64,000 nt of DNA from Cunninghamella blakesleeana (Eukaryota > Mucoromycota > Mucoromycetes > Mucorales > Cunninghamellaceae). The stretch lies in the NCBI GenBank assembly GCA_017871115.1, contig JAFCIZ010000002.1:1943501-2007500 (forward strand), given 5' to 3'. Position numbers and translations under genes: made by a program. The notes under the pieces are model-generated. The model saw only the letters and a list, made by a program, of their open reading frames with translations, had not been told where the DNA came from and did no database searches. Positions 23,301-35,231 of this stretch are shown here, one piece after another (positions within the stretch are counted from its first letter, which is position 1; every line of letters begins with the position of its first letter).

Positions 23301-24855
23301 AACTTCAAGCTATGAAAAGACAATATCAGCAGTTGATTTTAAGTAGTGAAAAGGCACGTAATCAACATAATGCTACCTTATTATCCATGAAACAAAAATT
23401 AGAACAGCTAACTAAAGAAAAGAAAAAATTAATCAAAAAATCAAAACAAGAAGCTGATCGATCAAGAGACCGTCTTCGACAAGTCGAACGGCAGCTTACA
23501 AAATTAGAACGTCAAGAAAGCAAAGCTAATCAATTGAAAAAAAAAATAGAACAAGAATTACACTCTCAAAAACAAATTAATAAACATGCAAAAGAAGATA
23601 TTGTTCATTTAGGTTCTCAGCTTTCTTCGGTGGCCATGCTTATTCAAAAGGTATTACAATCAAATAATTCAACTCATCATCAACAACAACAGCAATTTAA
23701 AAAAAAATCAGTATCGCCGGCATCATCATCAAAAGTTTTATCCGCTGAAGATTGTAGTTTATTAGTGAAAGCTATTGCTTGTGCTCGTGTAAGAGGTCAT
23801 CTTGCTATTCAAAAACATGTTATGGGGAGCTCGCTTCGTCGTAAAAATATGAAAGTGGCTACTTTACAAAAACGTTTATCACAAAAGAAACAGCTAATTC
23901 AAAAGTAAATTTAATATAATATTTATATAATTTTTTTTTTTTAAAAAAAAAGTATTAATTATCTATTTATATATACGTATTATTTATTATAGAGCTATTG
24001 ATTTATATGTTCATGCAAGTATATCAATGCAGTTTTATGAACAATTGATACAAAAGGTATTTTTTATAAATATATAAATAAAAAATAAAATAAAATAAAA
24101 GAATAGGAATAGGAATTTTCTTTTAAAAATGACAACTTATTAACTATTTTATTTTTACGTTATGTTATTTTTTATTATAGCGAGATCATTTACAAGTAGA
24201 ACAACAGAATTTATTAGCTGAATATGATATAGTGATAAATGAATCTGATGAAGGTATGCAACAAACAATTGAAAAAAGAATAAATCAAGTGGCTACAGAA
24301 TATAATCAAATATGTACTCAACTACAACAAATTCAGCTCAATAAAAAACAACCACAGCCTTCTTCTCCAACTACTCCTACAGCAGCTGATATAGAAATTA
24401 ATAACGAAGAAGATGGTGATGATGATCACGCTTGGATAGATGATGCGCCATTCTGGAATTCAGAAGATACAGATATAGCTTATGAAAATTTACTAACCTT
24501 ATTACGTACTTTAGAACCAGACGAAACAAGATATGTATTAGAGATCATGGTTCATCAAGTCGTACAATTTGAAACAGTATATAATCAAAAAGAAAAAGAA
24601 AAAGTAGAGAAAGAAAAAACAGCGGAAGAAAAAGAAGATAGTAAAGTAATTCAATTCAAGCCAACTATGTATTATATTCAAGAAAAGGCGACAGAATGGG
24701 AAGGGAAAGAGTTTCAATATCAAGACAATTATATTACCATTTCAAGCCATCCTCATCAAGAAAAAAAAGAAGTTATTTCTTTGGAACCTATAATAAATTC
24801 TCCACCTGATCGAAGATCTAGTTTACCTATTCCTTGTCGAAAGGTCTGTAAATAA
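20304..24855 (+). CDS. Kinesin-4 family motor (KIF4-like chromokinesin)
   Basis: Nine exons: 20304..20353, 20502..20717, 20889..20915, 21067..21577, 21694..22722, 22797..22910, 23015..23904, 23993..24056 and 24181..24855; 1191 aa. N-terminal motor domain (~17-365): [29 protein letters not shown]-loop [14 protein letters not shown], switch [12 protein letters not shown], switch [11 protein letters not shown], then [31 protein letters not shown] and [17 protein letters not shown]. The loop QIVAGQ..SYTFD and the [11 protein letters not shown] context match kinesin-4. Long coiled coils follow ([14 protein letters not shown] and similar), interrupted by basic linkers. Family members organise the spindle midzone or bind chromosomes. 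The P-loop is split by a 27-base exon. A Cys-rich tail of animal KIF4 was not seen. The last exon ends VCK just past a possible donor. Confidence 0.93.
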
Positions 24856-25023
24856 TTTTTTTAGTAATATACTATTATTATTACTATTATTTAACAGATA
24901 TAAATTTCGAATTTATTAAATTTATTAGACAATATCAATTAAATATATACAAAATAAACTTGATTATTGAAACAGCTTTTTTTTTTAAAAAAAAATTAAA
25001 GATAAAAAAATATGATATTGATG

Positions 25024-25059
<36 letters not shown>

Positions 25060-25098
25060 GAAGATATTTATATATTGTAAGTGAAGAGTTGCATTATT

Positions 25099-25878
25099 TT
25101 AATCACACCATCTATATGAACAGGCTCGGTTACAGCATACATAAAATAACGTCATTTTTGTTTCAGCACGTCTTGATGACGACTGAAAATACACAGCTTC
25201 AGGATATGAACATTGAGGACAAGTAAGATTGGCTCTTGGCTAATTTTACAATAAAAAAAAGAGGACAAAAAAATGAAAGAAAAGTGTGTCAATTTAAAAC
25301 CCTAATCCTTTTTCATTTATTATACATATTATGATGTCTTTTTTCTTCATTATTTACCAAAGTAGGATCAGCACTTAAATCAGTTAAAACCATTGTTTGT
25401 TCGCTATTTTTTAAAAATAGATAAATAGATATTTAATATTACTACATTGTTTATTTCATTTTATTTCACTTTCGCTTTCGTTCCCCCTCTTTCCAGATAT
25501 TTCCAAATATAAAGATATTTAAAACATTTACGATGGCCCATGAATAATTTCATGTCGATATACACGCATATTATCTGCTGGCTCTTCAAACTGACAATTT
25601 CTACATGAAAACATCAACTGCCTGTTGGCTTTATCTTCACGTGGGTATAAAAGATTATTACTATTCATTCCAAACAAAAAAGTTGATTGATAGATTTCGT
25701 CATAAAAAAAAAAGAAAAAAGAAAAGCAGCATTCATATTAGATTATGATAAATATAAATAATATATAAAATATATAAATAATGTAAATAATATAAATGAT
25801 ATCATAGTAACAAAAAACAATTTACTATATATGTTCAATAAGATATTACCATTCAATACAATATTTAAAAGAAGCCAT
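25099..25878 (-). CDS. RPB9: RNA polymerase II subunit RPB9
   Basis: Exons 25878..25850, 25660..25532, 25403..25358 and 25239..25099; 114 aa, the usual family length. The N-terminal zinc ribbon has Cys7, Cys10, Cys29 and Cys32 (FKYCIECNNLLYPREDK, then FSCRNCQFEEPADN). VYRHEII and LTDLSADPTLPRA join it to the C-terminal TFIIS-like ribbon (LTCPQCSYPEAVYFQSSSRR, then MTLFYVCC..ACSYRW). RPB9 supports start-site choice, fidelity and TFIIS-linked cleavage. The C-terminus reads CCNRACSYRWCD, a little different from the usual C-C.H spacing. Confidence 0.97.
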
Positions 25879-26285
25879 ATTTAATATTTAGAAAAGAATC
25901 TATAGATTTATTATGAAGATGGGGTGAAAAAATTTAGAGCAAGGAAGCGAAGTAGAAAAATTTTTTGTTCAAAAATAAAATATTAATTTTTAAAATTCCG
26001 CTTTTTTCGCTCAAGGAAAGGCTTCAAAAAGCATATAATTTGAATTTATGCTTAATTTATAAAAATATCAATAACATTTTTTTTATTCTATAGCTATGTT
26101 CCATTTATATATTAAAAAAACACATATTAAAATATATAAACAAAGAGGTATAATTAGCGATAGTAATCTATATGTGTTAGTATCTAAATGAAAGTAAACC
26201 TAGAAATTTCGTCAGCTTATTATGTGCCGATGCTCCTTTTTGCGTATAGTTTATTGATCATTTTATAAAATACAAAAAATAAATA

Positions 26286-26326
<41 letters not shown>

Positions 26327-27404
26327 GATTATTTATTAAATAATTTCAATGTATATAATTCAAGAGACATTATATTTATACATATCGTCAAAAACGTATT
26401 AAAAAATAATATAATGGTGTTTATTTAATAAAAATAAAACAATAACTCGCTAATTAGATGACATTACGTCTCTTTGAATCATCATTAAAGTTTCAACCAG
26501 TGATTAGGATATAATACTAATAATATATAGATTTTCTCACATTGCAAATTAGGACACCACTAGACCTTACCACTCCCTGTTAATATCACATATATATAGT
26601 GATTCAGCTTCTTAATAAAAAAAATCACTGCCTAAACAAAGTAAATGGAAAGCTATCATATAAAATAAATTTAAAAAGGGTCATCATCTAGGGTAATGGA
26701 AAAGCTAGAGTATCGACTTGAATAGAAGAAAAAGCAATCAATGGAATAATAAAAGATAAACGCATTGATAAATAAATAAAAAGCGTGCTGAAAAAGAAAA
26801 AGATTAGAAAATTGAAAAAGAAACAGCTTATATCATCTTGAGAAAAAATGACATTATTTTAATTAAAAAAGACCATTACCTTAGATATGTAAAAAGCTAA
26901 CAACAGTGATTAGTAAAGATAATCAAGTACGGAAAACATAAAACCAATCTCTTGGAGCCATAAAAGATCGATCATAAATAGCATATATAGCAAAAATAAA
27001 TTCTTTTTGACACAAATAAGAAATAATTAAAAAACTAAGTAAATTCATTTTGTTAACCTAAATATTTACATTTTAGTTAGATTACTTTACTAAAATTTAC
27101 ACATATAAAATATATTTAAAATAATAAAGATAGAATTTGCCTTCGGTATAAATAAGATTATTCGTTCGAAAAAAGGTACTCTTTTCCCTTCTATTTTATG
27201 TCTTTTATCATCTGTCTTTTAATAATTTTATTTTACTTATGATATTGGTTATGTAACGGAAAGCTTAAAAAAAGACATATTAAGTAGATTTCCTTTTATG
27301 GCTCTCAAAAGATTATTTATGTATGCAAAGTAAAACCTTTATATTTAACATTTAAGTAAAGTCTATTTATAATGTATAATAAAACATTCATTTTATTTTT
27401 ATTT
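25879..27404. other. 1.5-kb intergenic region without a recognised gene
   Basis: RPB9 promoter on the left (ATTCCGC at 25995-26001) and the 3' flank of the FAM133-like gene on the right. A (TA)n tract lies at 26288-26324. The 26450-26830 stretch is less AT-biased but has no open frame, splice-linked exon or tRNA-like fold that I can see. Confidence 0.55.
26288..26324. repeat. (TA)n microsatellite
   Basis: About 18 TA units in the intergenic region between RPB9 and the FAM133-like gene. Similar shorter tracts occur at 25026-25055 and 31439-31458. Confidence 0.85.
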
Positions 27405-28583
27405 TTAATGTGGTGTTGGTGAACTAGATCTGTGTGAAGTAGAATGAGATGATGATTTATGTCTATGCGATGAATGATGACGCTAAATAATAAAGATAAT
27501 AATATAATAGTAATGTATATATAGTTAAAAAAAAATCTAATGAAATATATTGCATATGGCTTGTGTAATGTCTTTTTTAAAAATACATAAAACATTTTTC
27601 TTTACCTTTGGTGATCTATCTCTTTCATCTCTACGATGCTCTCTTTCATCCCTACGATGCTCTCTTTCATCCCTTCGGTATTCCCTTTCATCTCTGCGAT
27701 AATCCTTTTCATCTCTATGGTGTTCCTTTTCATCTCTATGGCGTTCTCTTTCTCGTTTAGAAGAAGAATCTCTTTCTAAAGATCGTTTAGGTGAATTGGA
27801 TCTACTATCATGGCGCCTTTTTCTTTTATGTCTCTATAAAATAATGCATATGAATCAATTATTAAATTAATCGATCAATCGTCCATTTATATATACATAT
27901 TAGCATACGCTCTTTTTTGTTTTTTTATCTTATATACGTTTTTTAATATTTTTTCATTCGTATTTCTTACAGATCGTTCTCTAGAATCATCATCATTATC
28001 GCTTGAAGAATCGCTTGAAGCATCATCATCATCACTACTATGTCTGTGCCGTTTTTTATGTTTTGATTTTTTACTTTTTTTTCTTTCAGCTTTTAATTTT
28101 TTCCTTCCAGCGGCAAGTTTCGCTTCCCTTTCGGCATCCAATTGCTTTCTATATTTTGCCATGGCAGCTTCAGATACACCAGGACCTTCTTTTTCTTCTT
28201 TTAATTTTCGAAAATCGTCCCTAAAGAAATATTTCACATATCAAAAATAAATAATTATATATGTTGAGTAACATGAATAGGAAAGTTGAAAGGTTTTTAA
28301 TATATATATAATATATATATATATATAATTACATACTATTAATAAAAAAAATTTTTTTATTACCATGTCATACCACTTTTTTTTCGTTGTTCTATAAAGT
28401 AATAATGTAATATAGATTTGTATATAAATAACATAAAAATCATAAAATGAATAGAATATTTAATATTGTAAAAAAATAAAATAAAAATAAGGTACTACAT
28501 ATACACATATATGAAGAAGAAAAGGTTTATATATTGTAGTGTTGCTTACCTATATAATCACGAATAGAAGGACCATCATTCAT
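27405..28583 (-). CDS. FAM133-like Lys/Arg/Ser-rich nuclear protein
   Basis: Exons 28583..28550, 28391..28364, 28220..27971, 27833..27606 and 27482..27405; 205 aa. It starts MNDGPSIRDYIEQRKKSGMT, then WDDFRKLKEEKEGPGVSEAA, a Lys-rich helix, and an acidic Ser/Asp block (HSSDDDDASSDSSSDNDDDS). The GPSIRDY..R....TW...K..LE element matches the N-terminus of FAM133 proteins. The C-terminus is a tandem 7-residue repeat (H-R-R-D-E-R-E), about seven units, encoded by 21-bp DNA repeats, followed by a His/Ser-rich end. RS/RD-like repeats suggest a link to nuclear speckles or splicing, which is an inference. Confidence 0.7.
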
Positions 28584-28724
28584 GGTGAAGTATTTTTTTT
28601 ATAAATGAAAAGAAACGAAGAGAAATAGAAAGAAAAGGAAAGAAAAAAAGGTGGAAATGTACAATCGGTATTTTAATTTTTAAAAAAATATACACGATCG
28701 GTCGATTTATTTTATAAATGATCC

Positions 28725-28758
<34 letters not shown>

Positions 28759-29406
28759 ATACAAGAGATTAATTATACAACTGAATTTTATCTTTTATTT
28801 TTTTTTTAAAAAAATACTATTATTTTTATATAGCATAAGCAAAGATAATACATATTATATCAATAGATTATAATAAAGCATTTCTCTCATTTTAATTATC
28901 AAGAAAGATGTAATGCGTTTTAATTAAATGTTTTATAAAATAAAAAAATGATATAAACAGAAATGATTGAACAGATTAAAAAATACATATATATATAAGG
29001 GTTTCTTTCTTTCTTTCTTTTATTTTTTTATTTATTTATAAAAAGTATGTAAAAAGCTCAAATAAAAAAAAAACAACTGAACAAGTTCCCAATGTATGAA
29101 AAAAAGAATGAATTTTTTTGAATCCAAGTGAATATGCATGAATCTAATTAAAACAAAGAAACAGAAATAAAAATTTAAATTAATAAAAGATTCATTCCAT
29201 TCGATTACATATATACATATATATTTATATATATCTTTCATTCTATCAGAACTTTTTCCACATCAATGATAATCAGGTAATGTAGGTAAGATGATAATTT
29301 TTTATTCATCATATGAACGATATTTTATATTATTTCCCAAAATCCAAACTGTCACTTATTTTAAAAAAAACTTACAATTTTTTTTATTTGATTGATGGTT
29401 AATTAT
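28584..29406. other. Intergenic region between FAM133-like and RPS18
   Basis: Left part is the promoter of the FAM133-like gene, with an ATT repeat (28730-28756) and a T10A7 palindrome (28798-28814). Right part is the RPS18 3' flank. No gene seen. Confidence 0.6.
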
Positions 29407-30234
29407 TTATTTCTTCTTGGAGACACCAACAGTTCTACCACGACGACCAGTAGTTTTGGTATGTTGACCACGAACACGAAGACCCCAGTAGTGACGTAAA
29501 CCACGGTGGACACGGATCTTCTTCATACGTTCCAAATCTTCACGCATCTTGGTATCCAAGACGTTAGAAATAACTTGAGAGTATTTACCATCTACAATAT
29601 CCTTTTGTCTGTTAAGGAACCAGTTAGGAATCTTGTATTGAGCAGGGTTTTGTAAAATAGTAACAATACGTTCTAATTCTTCGTTGGATAATTCACCAGC
29701 ACGTTTGTTGACATCCACATCAGCTTTCTTACAAGCAATATTGGCAAAACGACGACCAACACCTTTAACGGAGGTTAAGGCAATGGTGATCTTATCTTTA
29801 CCATCAACGTTGGTGTTGAGGAGACGGATAATGTGTTGGAACTAAAATAAATAAGAGCATTCATTTTTTATAGTTAAAAAAATATTGTTGAAAATTCGTG
29901 TTTTTTGTGGTTGGCTATCTTATATATTTATGTTCTACAATTTATTTTAAAATAAAATAAAATAAAATATTTCAATAACAATAAATGAATTCAACTTACT
30001 TGGTTCCTTTCTGGGACTACGAGAGACTAAAAAAAAAAAAAACACCCATTCATTAAAAAATTGAACTGCTTCATTTTTTTTAAAAAAAATATCATTCATT
30101 CACCCATCCATCCATCCATCCATCCATTTCTTTATCGTTTCTTAATATTCATCCATTATATTTTTTTAAATATATATTATCCAACTATTCATTGAAAATT
30201 AAAATAAAAAAAGAAGAGTCTTCCACCTTACCAT
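29407..30234 (-). CDS. RPS18: 40S ribosomal protein S18 (uS13)
   Basis: Exons 30234..30232, 30026..30000 and 29841..29407; 154 aa. The first exon is only the ATG, followed by GTAAGG; the second is 27 bases (SLVVPERNQ). The protein continues [64 protein letters not shown] and ends [20 protein letters not shown] and [10 protein letters not shown]. Every block matches eukaryotic S18, which contacts the 60S subunit at the head of the small subunit. Codon use is visibly more biased (TCT, GTT, AAG) than in neighbours, as expected of a highly expressed gene. Confidence 0.99.
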
Positions 30235-30451
30235 GACGTGAATCGGAACAAAAAAAAGAGAAAGAAAAGGAAGTATTAAGCTTTTTCTAATCTTTTTGAA
30301 AAAAAAATTCGACAGCGCAAGTCGAAACGATTTTTTTTACTCCTGCGCATAAGCTGAAGTTTAATTTTTATACTTTAAAATAAAAAAAATTAGCCACCCA
30401 GATTAAGTCACGACCACTCTTTTTCTAATTTTTTAACCTTCCCTGTCAATT

Positions 30452-30486
<35 letters not shown>

Positions 30487-30558
30487 CAGGACACACTTTT
30501 TTTTTCTTATTATAAATAATAATATAAGATATATATATATATATATATATAGAAAAAA
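30235..30558. promoter_or_regulatory. 324-bp bidirectional promoter, RPS18 / mS38
   Basis: Lies between opposing start codons of a cytosolic and a mitochondrial ribosomal protein gene. A mixed-composition core at about 30305-30350 and 30390-30420 is flanked by A/T runs. A 32-base T-run (30455-30486) lies on the mS38 side. Confidence 0.45.
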
Positions 30559-31103
30559 ATGTTATTTGGAAAAAGTATTCAACGAGTGATTTCTCATTCT
30601 TCAATTTTAACTTCACCTTTACGAACAACACGAGTAAATCCACATACATTGTCCTTACGATGGGCAACCATACCTTCTATTCCACATAATCAACCTACTA
30701 CTTCTTTTCCATGGTCATTACAACGTAAGTCAATATTGTCAACAAATATATATATATATATATATAATATACTGATATACTGATATATATGTAATACGCT
30801 CGCTTTTTATTTTTTTACTATATATATATATATATATATATTTATAATATTGTTTATATTATTTATATATCAATAGCCAAAATATCCAACGCTGATATAA
30901 TAACCGAACATCTTTCTACGCTTCAACCTTTTTCAGTTCCACCTGCACCTACTTTACCAAAAATTATTCAATCCCCATTATTAGTAGAAGAAAGTATGGA
31001 ACTCACTAGTACACTTAGAAAAAGACGTTTAAAAATGAATAAGCATAAACATAAAAAATTAAGAAAACGTACTAGAGCCCTTAGAAAGAGATTAGGAAAA
31101 TAG
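30559..31103 (+). CDS. COX24: Mitochondrial small-subunit protein mS38 (COX24/AURKAIP1 family)
   Basis: Exons 30559..30724 and 30877..31103; 130 aa. The N-terminus is rich in Ser/Arg/Thr without acidic residues, as in a mitochondrial targeting peptide. The C-terminus has the very basic family motif: TSTLRKRRLKMNKHKHKKL, then RKRTRALRKRLGK. mS38 binds the decoding region of the mitoribosome; the yeast homologue is needed for COX1 expression. Only the C-terminal motif is conserved in this family, so length carries little weight. Confidence 0.9.
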
Positions 31104-31494
31104 ACACAATAATATATATATATATATATACAACAAACAAAACATCATACATTCTTTTTTATCCTTCAAATATCAATATTTTTATATTCATTTTTTGTTA
31201 TTATTATTATTATTATTATTATAATTACTATATTATTTAAAACTGTAGTATTTTTTTGTGAATAGATTATTTGTTATAAAAAATAAATATAAAGAGTAAT
31301 AATGTCGAATAAAATGATGAAACTTTGCTGATAATTATTTTTATTATATATATGATGATAAATTGGTGCCATTATTCTTTAATGTATACGAATAAGAATT
31401 AATAATAATTATAAAAAAAGCAATTGTATATGCATTTATATATATATATATATATATAAATATTGTAAAATACAATGAATAAAGGAATGATCAT
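31104..31494. other. Convergent intergenic region (mS38 / NUP54)
   Basis: Two 3' flanks with TA and ATT repeats. Nothing else seen. Confidence 0.6.
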
Positions 31495-33380
31495 TTAGAG
31501 ATATCGTGAATGATTATTTTGTTGATGATGAAGGTTTTGTTGTATTGTATCTACTTGTTTTAGATCTTTTTGAATAACGTCAATAATATGTTGGATACCT
31601 CGCTGTTGTTCATTAAGAATCTAAATTAATAAGAGACGATATAAAAAATTTAAAAAAAAATAAAGTGGAAATTGTTATTTTTTGCATTTTTTTTTTTTTT
31701 TTTTTTCAGTTTCTATTCCTATTCTTTGTAATTATTATTTTACCTTCGTAATTTCTTCGACATGTGACGAACTTACTGAATCCCATTCATCTACACCGTC
31801 AATACTACCATATTTTCTCCCTGATTCTTTAATAAGTTGTAATTGTGCCCACATCTGACTGAATGTACCACGGATTTGTTCGGATCGTTGTAATTGATCT
31901 TGAATGGTTTCAAAACTTGTACGCATGACTTCTTCTTCATGTGTAATGGATAATCCTTTATGGCGTAAAACTTGGGTATGTTTAAGGAACTAGTTGGATA
32001 GTAATAAAAAGAAAAAAGAAGAAAAAAAAATAGACACATATGTATATGTTATATAAAATACTATATAAAATCCTATCTCTTATGTGTTCTTACTCATCAT
32101 CGTCACATTATTATTATTAATACCTTTATAACACGTTGAGTTAATTCCATATATTGACGTTTAGCTTCCATTAATCTCATGGCATTTTCTCGTATATTAG
32201 TTAACTGTATTTTTTTCATCCTTTGATCTAATTCAGCTAATTTGGCTTTATGCGCTTCAGATGTTAACTTTTGAATTTCCATTCTTTTTTCTATATCAGT
32301 AAATCCAACCGCTAATACTGGCACCATACTATATATATAATAATAAAAATAAAAATAAGTAAAACATAATAAAAAAATAAATTTAATTCAACTATATTAC
32401 ATATACACATCTATATATATAGACTAGCATTTTAATCTTTTTATTTATTTTACCAAGAAGGATCTGGGTTCTTTTTTTGTGCATCGTCCCAAGCTTTTTG
32501 GTCTTGATTTGGAGGTCTTTGGTATAAATGAACTTCTTGTGGAGCCACCATATTATAAAAATAAGTTTTGAATTTACAATTCGGTGATTGAGGATCCCAC
32601 CATGATTTCATTAATGCTAAAGCTTGCCATATATTTTCTGGTGACATTTCACTAAGAGCCAATGATCCCTTTTTTTGTCTTTCTTCCAACTCTTTTTGTG
32701 CCAATAAATCCCAAATCATTTTATCACGTTGTTGTGGTGTCATATTATTCATACCTATGTTTTTCAATATATAAATAAATATATAGATATATATAGATAT
32801 ATATAGATATATAATGGTCAAAAAAAATTCATTTTTATATTTTATATCATTTTTACTTTGTTTTATCTTTATTATTATAATTATTATTATTATTGTTGTT
32901 GTTGTCACCTTGTAAATTAGACCCAATAGCTGTTGTAAGACCTCCACCAAGACCAAAAGAACCCAATGGTTTATTATTTTGTGTATTAAATAAATTAGTA
33001 GTAGTTGCAGGTTTTGCTGCAAATAAGTTTTGATTTGATGTTGCAATTGAACCAAAAGGAGTTGATGTAGGATTAGTTCCAAAAGTATTTGTAGGATTAG
33101 CTCCAAAAGTATTTGTTGTGGTAGGATTTGAACCAAAAGTATTTGTATTTGTTGTAGAATTAGTACCAAAAGTATTATTGGCTACTGGCTTTGTTCCAAA
33201 TCCTCCAAATCCTCCTCCCAATGTTGCCGTGGTTGGTGCTGCTGATGAGGGTGTTCCAAAAAGTGTAGATGTTGAACCAGTATTATTAGCAGTTGCTGGT
33301 GGCGCTCCTAATGAAAATGGTGCCGAGGTTGATGGAGTTGAAAATGGTGCTGATGTTGTTTGCCCAAAAGAAAACGCCAT
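31495..33380 (-). CDS. NUP54: Nucleoporin NUP54 (Nup57-type)
   Basis: Exons 33380..32909, 32754..32454, 32328..32124, 31989..31744 and 31620..31495; 449 aa. The N-terminus is an FG domain (MAFSFGQTTS, then repeated NTFG units and GSFGLGGG). Then RDKMIWDLLAQKELEERQ, AWDDAQKKNPDPS and VPVLAVGFTDIEKRMEIQ, the NUP54 core, and a coiled-coil C-terminus. NUP54 forms the central-channel Nup62 complex with NUP62 and NUP58. The intron-1 donor must be GTGACA (at 32908) to keep frame; the exon also stays open as Asn-rich sequence to a stop near 32853. The resulting junction reads QGMNNMTPQQ. Confidence 0.93.
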
Positions 33381-35231
33381 AATAGAATAAAAACAAAAAC
33401 AAAAAAAATTGTTTGATTAAAGAAAAAAAGTACGGGAGAGAAGAGAGAAAAAAAAATGAGCGAAACTTTTAAAAAAAAATTCTTAGTTTTTTAAAATCGC
33501 GTATTAAATTAAATTCCGCCGCAAACAGTCGAATTTTCAGCCGTCACCATTTGTGGAGGAAGGTTTTTTAGATTTAACTAGTATTTCAATATTTAATTTA
33601 ATCTTTTCAATCTAAACTTTTATTTTGCAAATATATAATAATATAAGCAACACCAGGCAGCTTAACGAAATGAATTCCATTAATTCCAAAAGCTTTAATT
33701 GCACTCATTGTGAAATTTCTTATTATAATGTTATACTATACTTTATATCTTCACAAGAATATTTAATATTTAAAAAATAATCATTCGACAAGAATGTTAT
33801 CTAAGTCATTAACAAGAATACTAAACACTTAAATCAACTTGTAATATAAATCTTAAATATTTATCCCAAGATCTTTTTTTTTTTTTTTTTTTTGACTAAT
33901 GTTGAAATACATATTTGTGAATATTATATTCAAAAACTTACTATCTTAAGAGAGCATTTAATAGCTATGAAATTGAAGTTTGATATGACTGGAAACATCT
34001 TAAATATGATCTTTCTGATGTTGAACAATTTATTATTGTACCAATAGCTTACTCCTGTAATAAAAATAAATAAGTAAATCAGTTAAAATACGCATGGTTT
34101 GCGACTCGATTAAATTACTGTTGCGTTTGGAAGTAGAAGATTTAATTTAATCAGCTTGAAAATAATGAGAATTTACCAACTTTACTCCTCCTTTTTAATT
34201 CAATATCACTGCACAAAATAGTATTAATAAACATTTAAATATCCCTCAAAAAAAAAAAAAAAAAAAAAAAAGAGAGAGAAGAGAAGAGCTGGTTAAATTT
34301 TATACCTTTAAATACATATATTTCACCTTTTGTGGTAATTTAAAGCTTTTATTTTTATTTCTATATTTTAATAAATATTTCTCTTTATGGCTAATAAAAA
34401 GAAGGTATACACCTATCATTACTGGACAAAAGCTAGTATTCTATATTGGATAGAATAAATTTAATTCCTTTTGAATTACTATTATTAAGTTGTTATCTTA
34501 AGATTGTATTTGCCCTTTTTTATATGGATTATTATTTAATGATAGTTTATAAAGTTCGATTTTAATTAAATATAATGAAAATTGGTTTCTTAATTTTTCA
34601 ATTTTTTTTTCGTATTATATTAATAATTTCATCGCATGGGAGATAGTAGAAGTAATGGTGGTAATGAAGGAAGATATTCAGCGCACATTAGGATGAACCT
34701 TCTTCATTATACTATGTATAGTTGGGATCAATCTTGCTTGCAGGACAGGTAAAGAATAATAATGTTGTATAGTAACATTATATATATATATAACTTTATA
34801 AATAACACACATCTCTCTCTTTCCCTATTTTATTTTATTTTAGTATATTATTTGTTGTTATTTATTTATTATATACTATCCCTATTATATTATATTTCAC
34901 TTTTTATGGATTTTAATTGTTTGGATATAAAAGGGTTTAGTATTTATTTGCCGCTAAATTTATGCACCTGTTCAAAAATTGTAGCTTTTATTAAAATTAT
35001 TGGTAATGAATAAGGTAATTACTGATGTTTTTATTATTATATATTGATTATTGTTCTTTTGATAATAATATTAAATAGTAAAATAAAAGATAAAGAGTAA
35101 AAATAATTATTATATTAGAAGAAAATAATCAGATGAGTGGTAATTATTTTACAATGTGTAATGATTTTATTTTATTTTATTTTTTTTAAAAAAATGATAA
35201 TAATGATTATGAATGTAACAGTAAATATATA
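33381..35231. other. 1.85-kb intergenic region without a confident gene
   Basis: Left end is the NUP54 promoter (ATTCCGCC at 33513-33520). Poly(T) at 33876-33892 and poly(A) at 34251-34271 lie inside. A possible two-exon small frame (34636-34913) and a 33-codon minus-strand frame near 33610-33708 are discussed or rejected elsewhere. A T8A7 palindrome is at 35180-35194. Confidence 0.5.

Noticed and set aside
33610..33708. 33-codon minus-strand frame (MSAIKAFGINGIHFVKLPGV onward)
   Set aside because: Too short and not linked to any exon; cannot separate from chance.
34762..35013. 83-residue Ile/Tyr/Leu-rich frame
   Set aside because: Starts at TTG inside TA-rich DNA; composition-driven. Only a short part is kept as a possible exon in findings.
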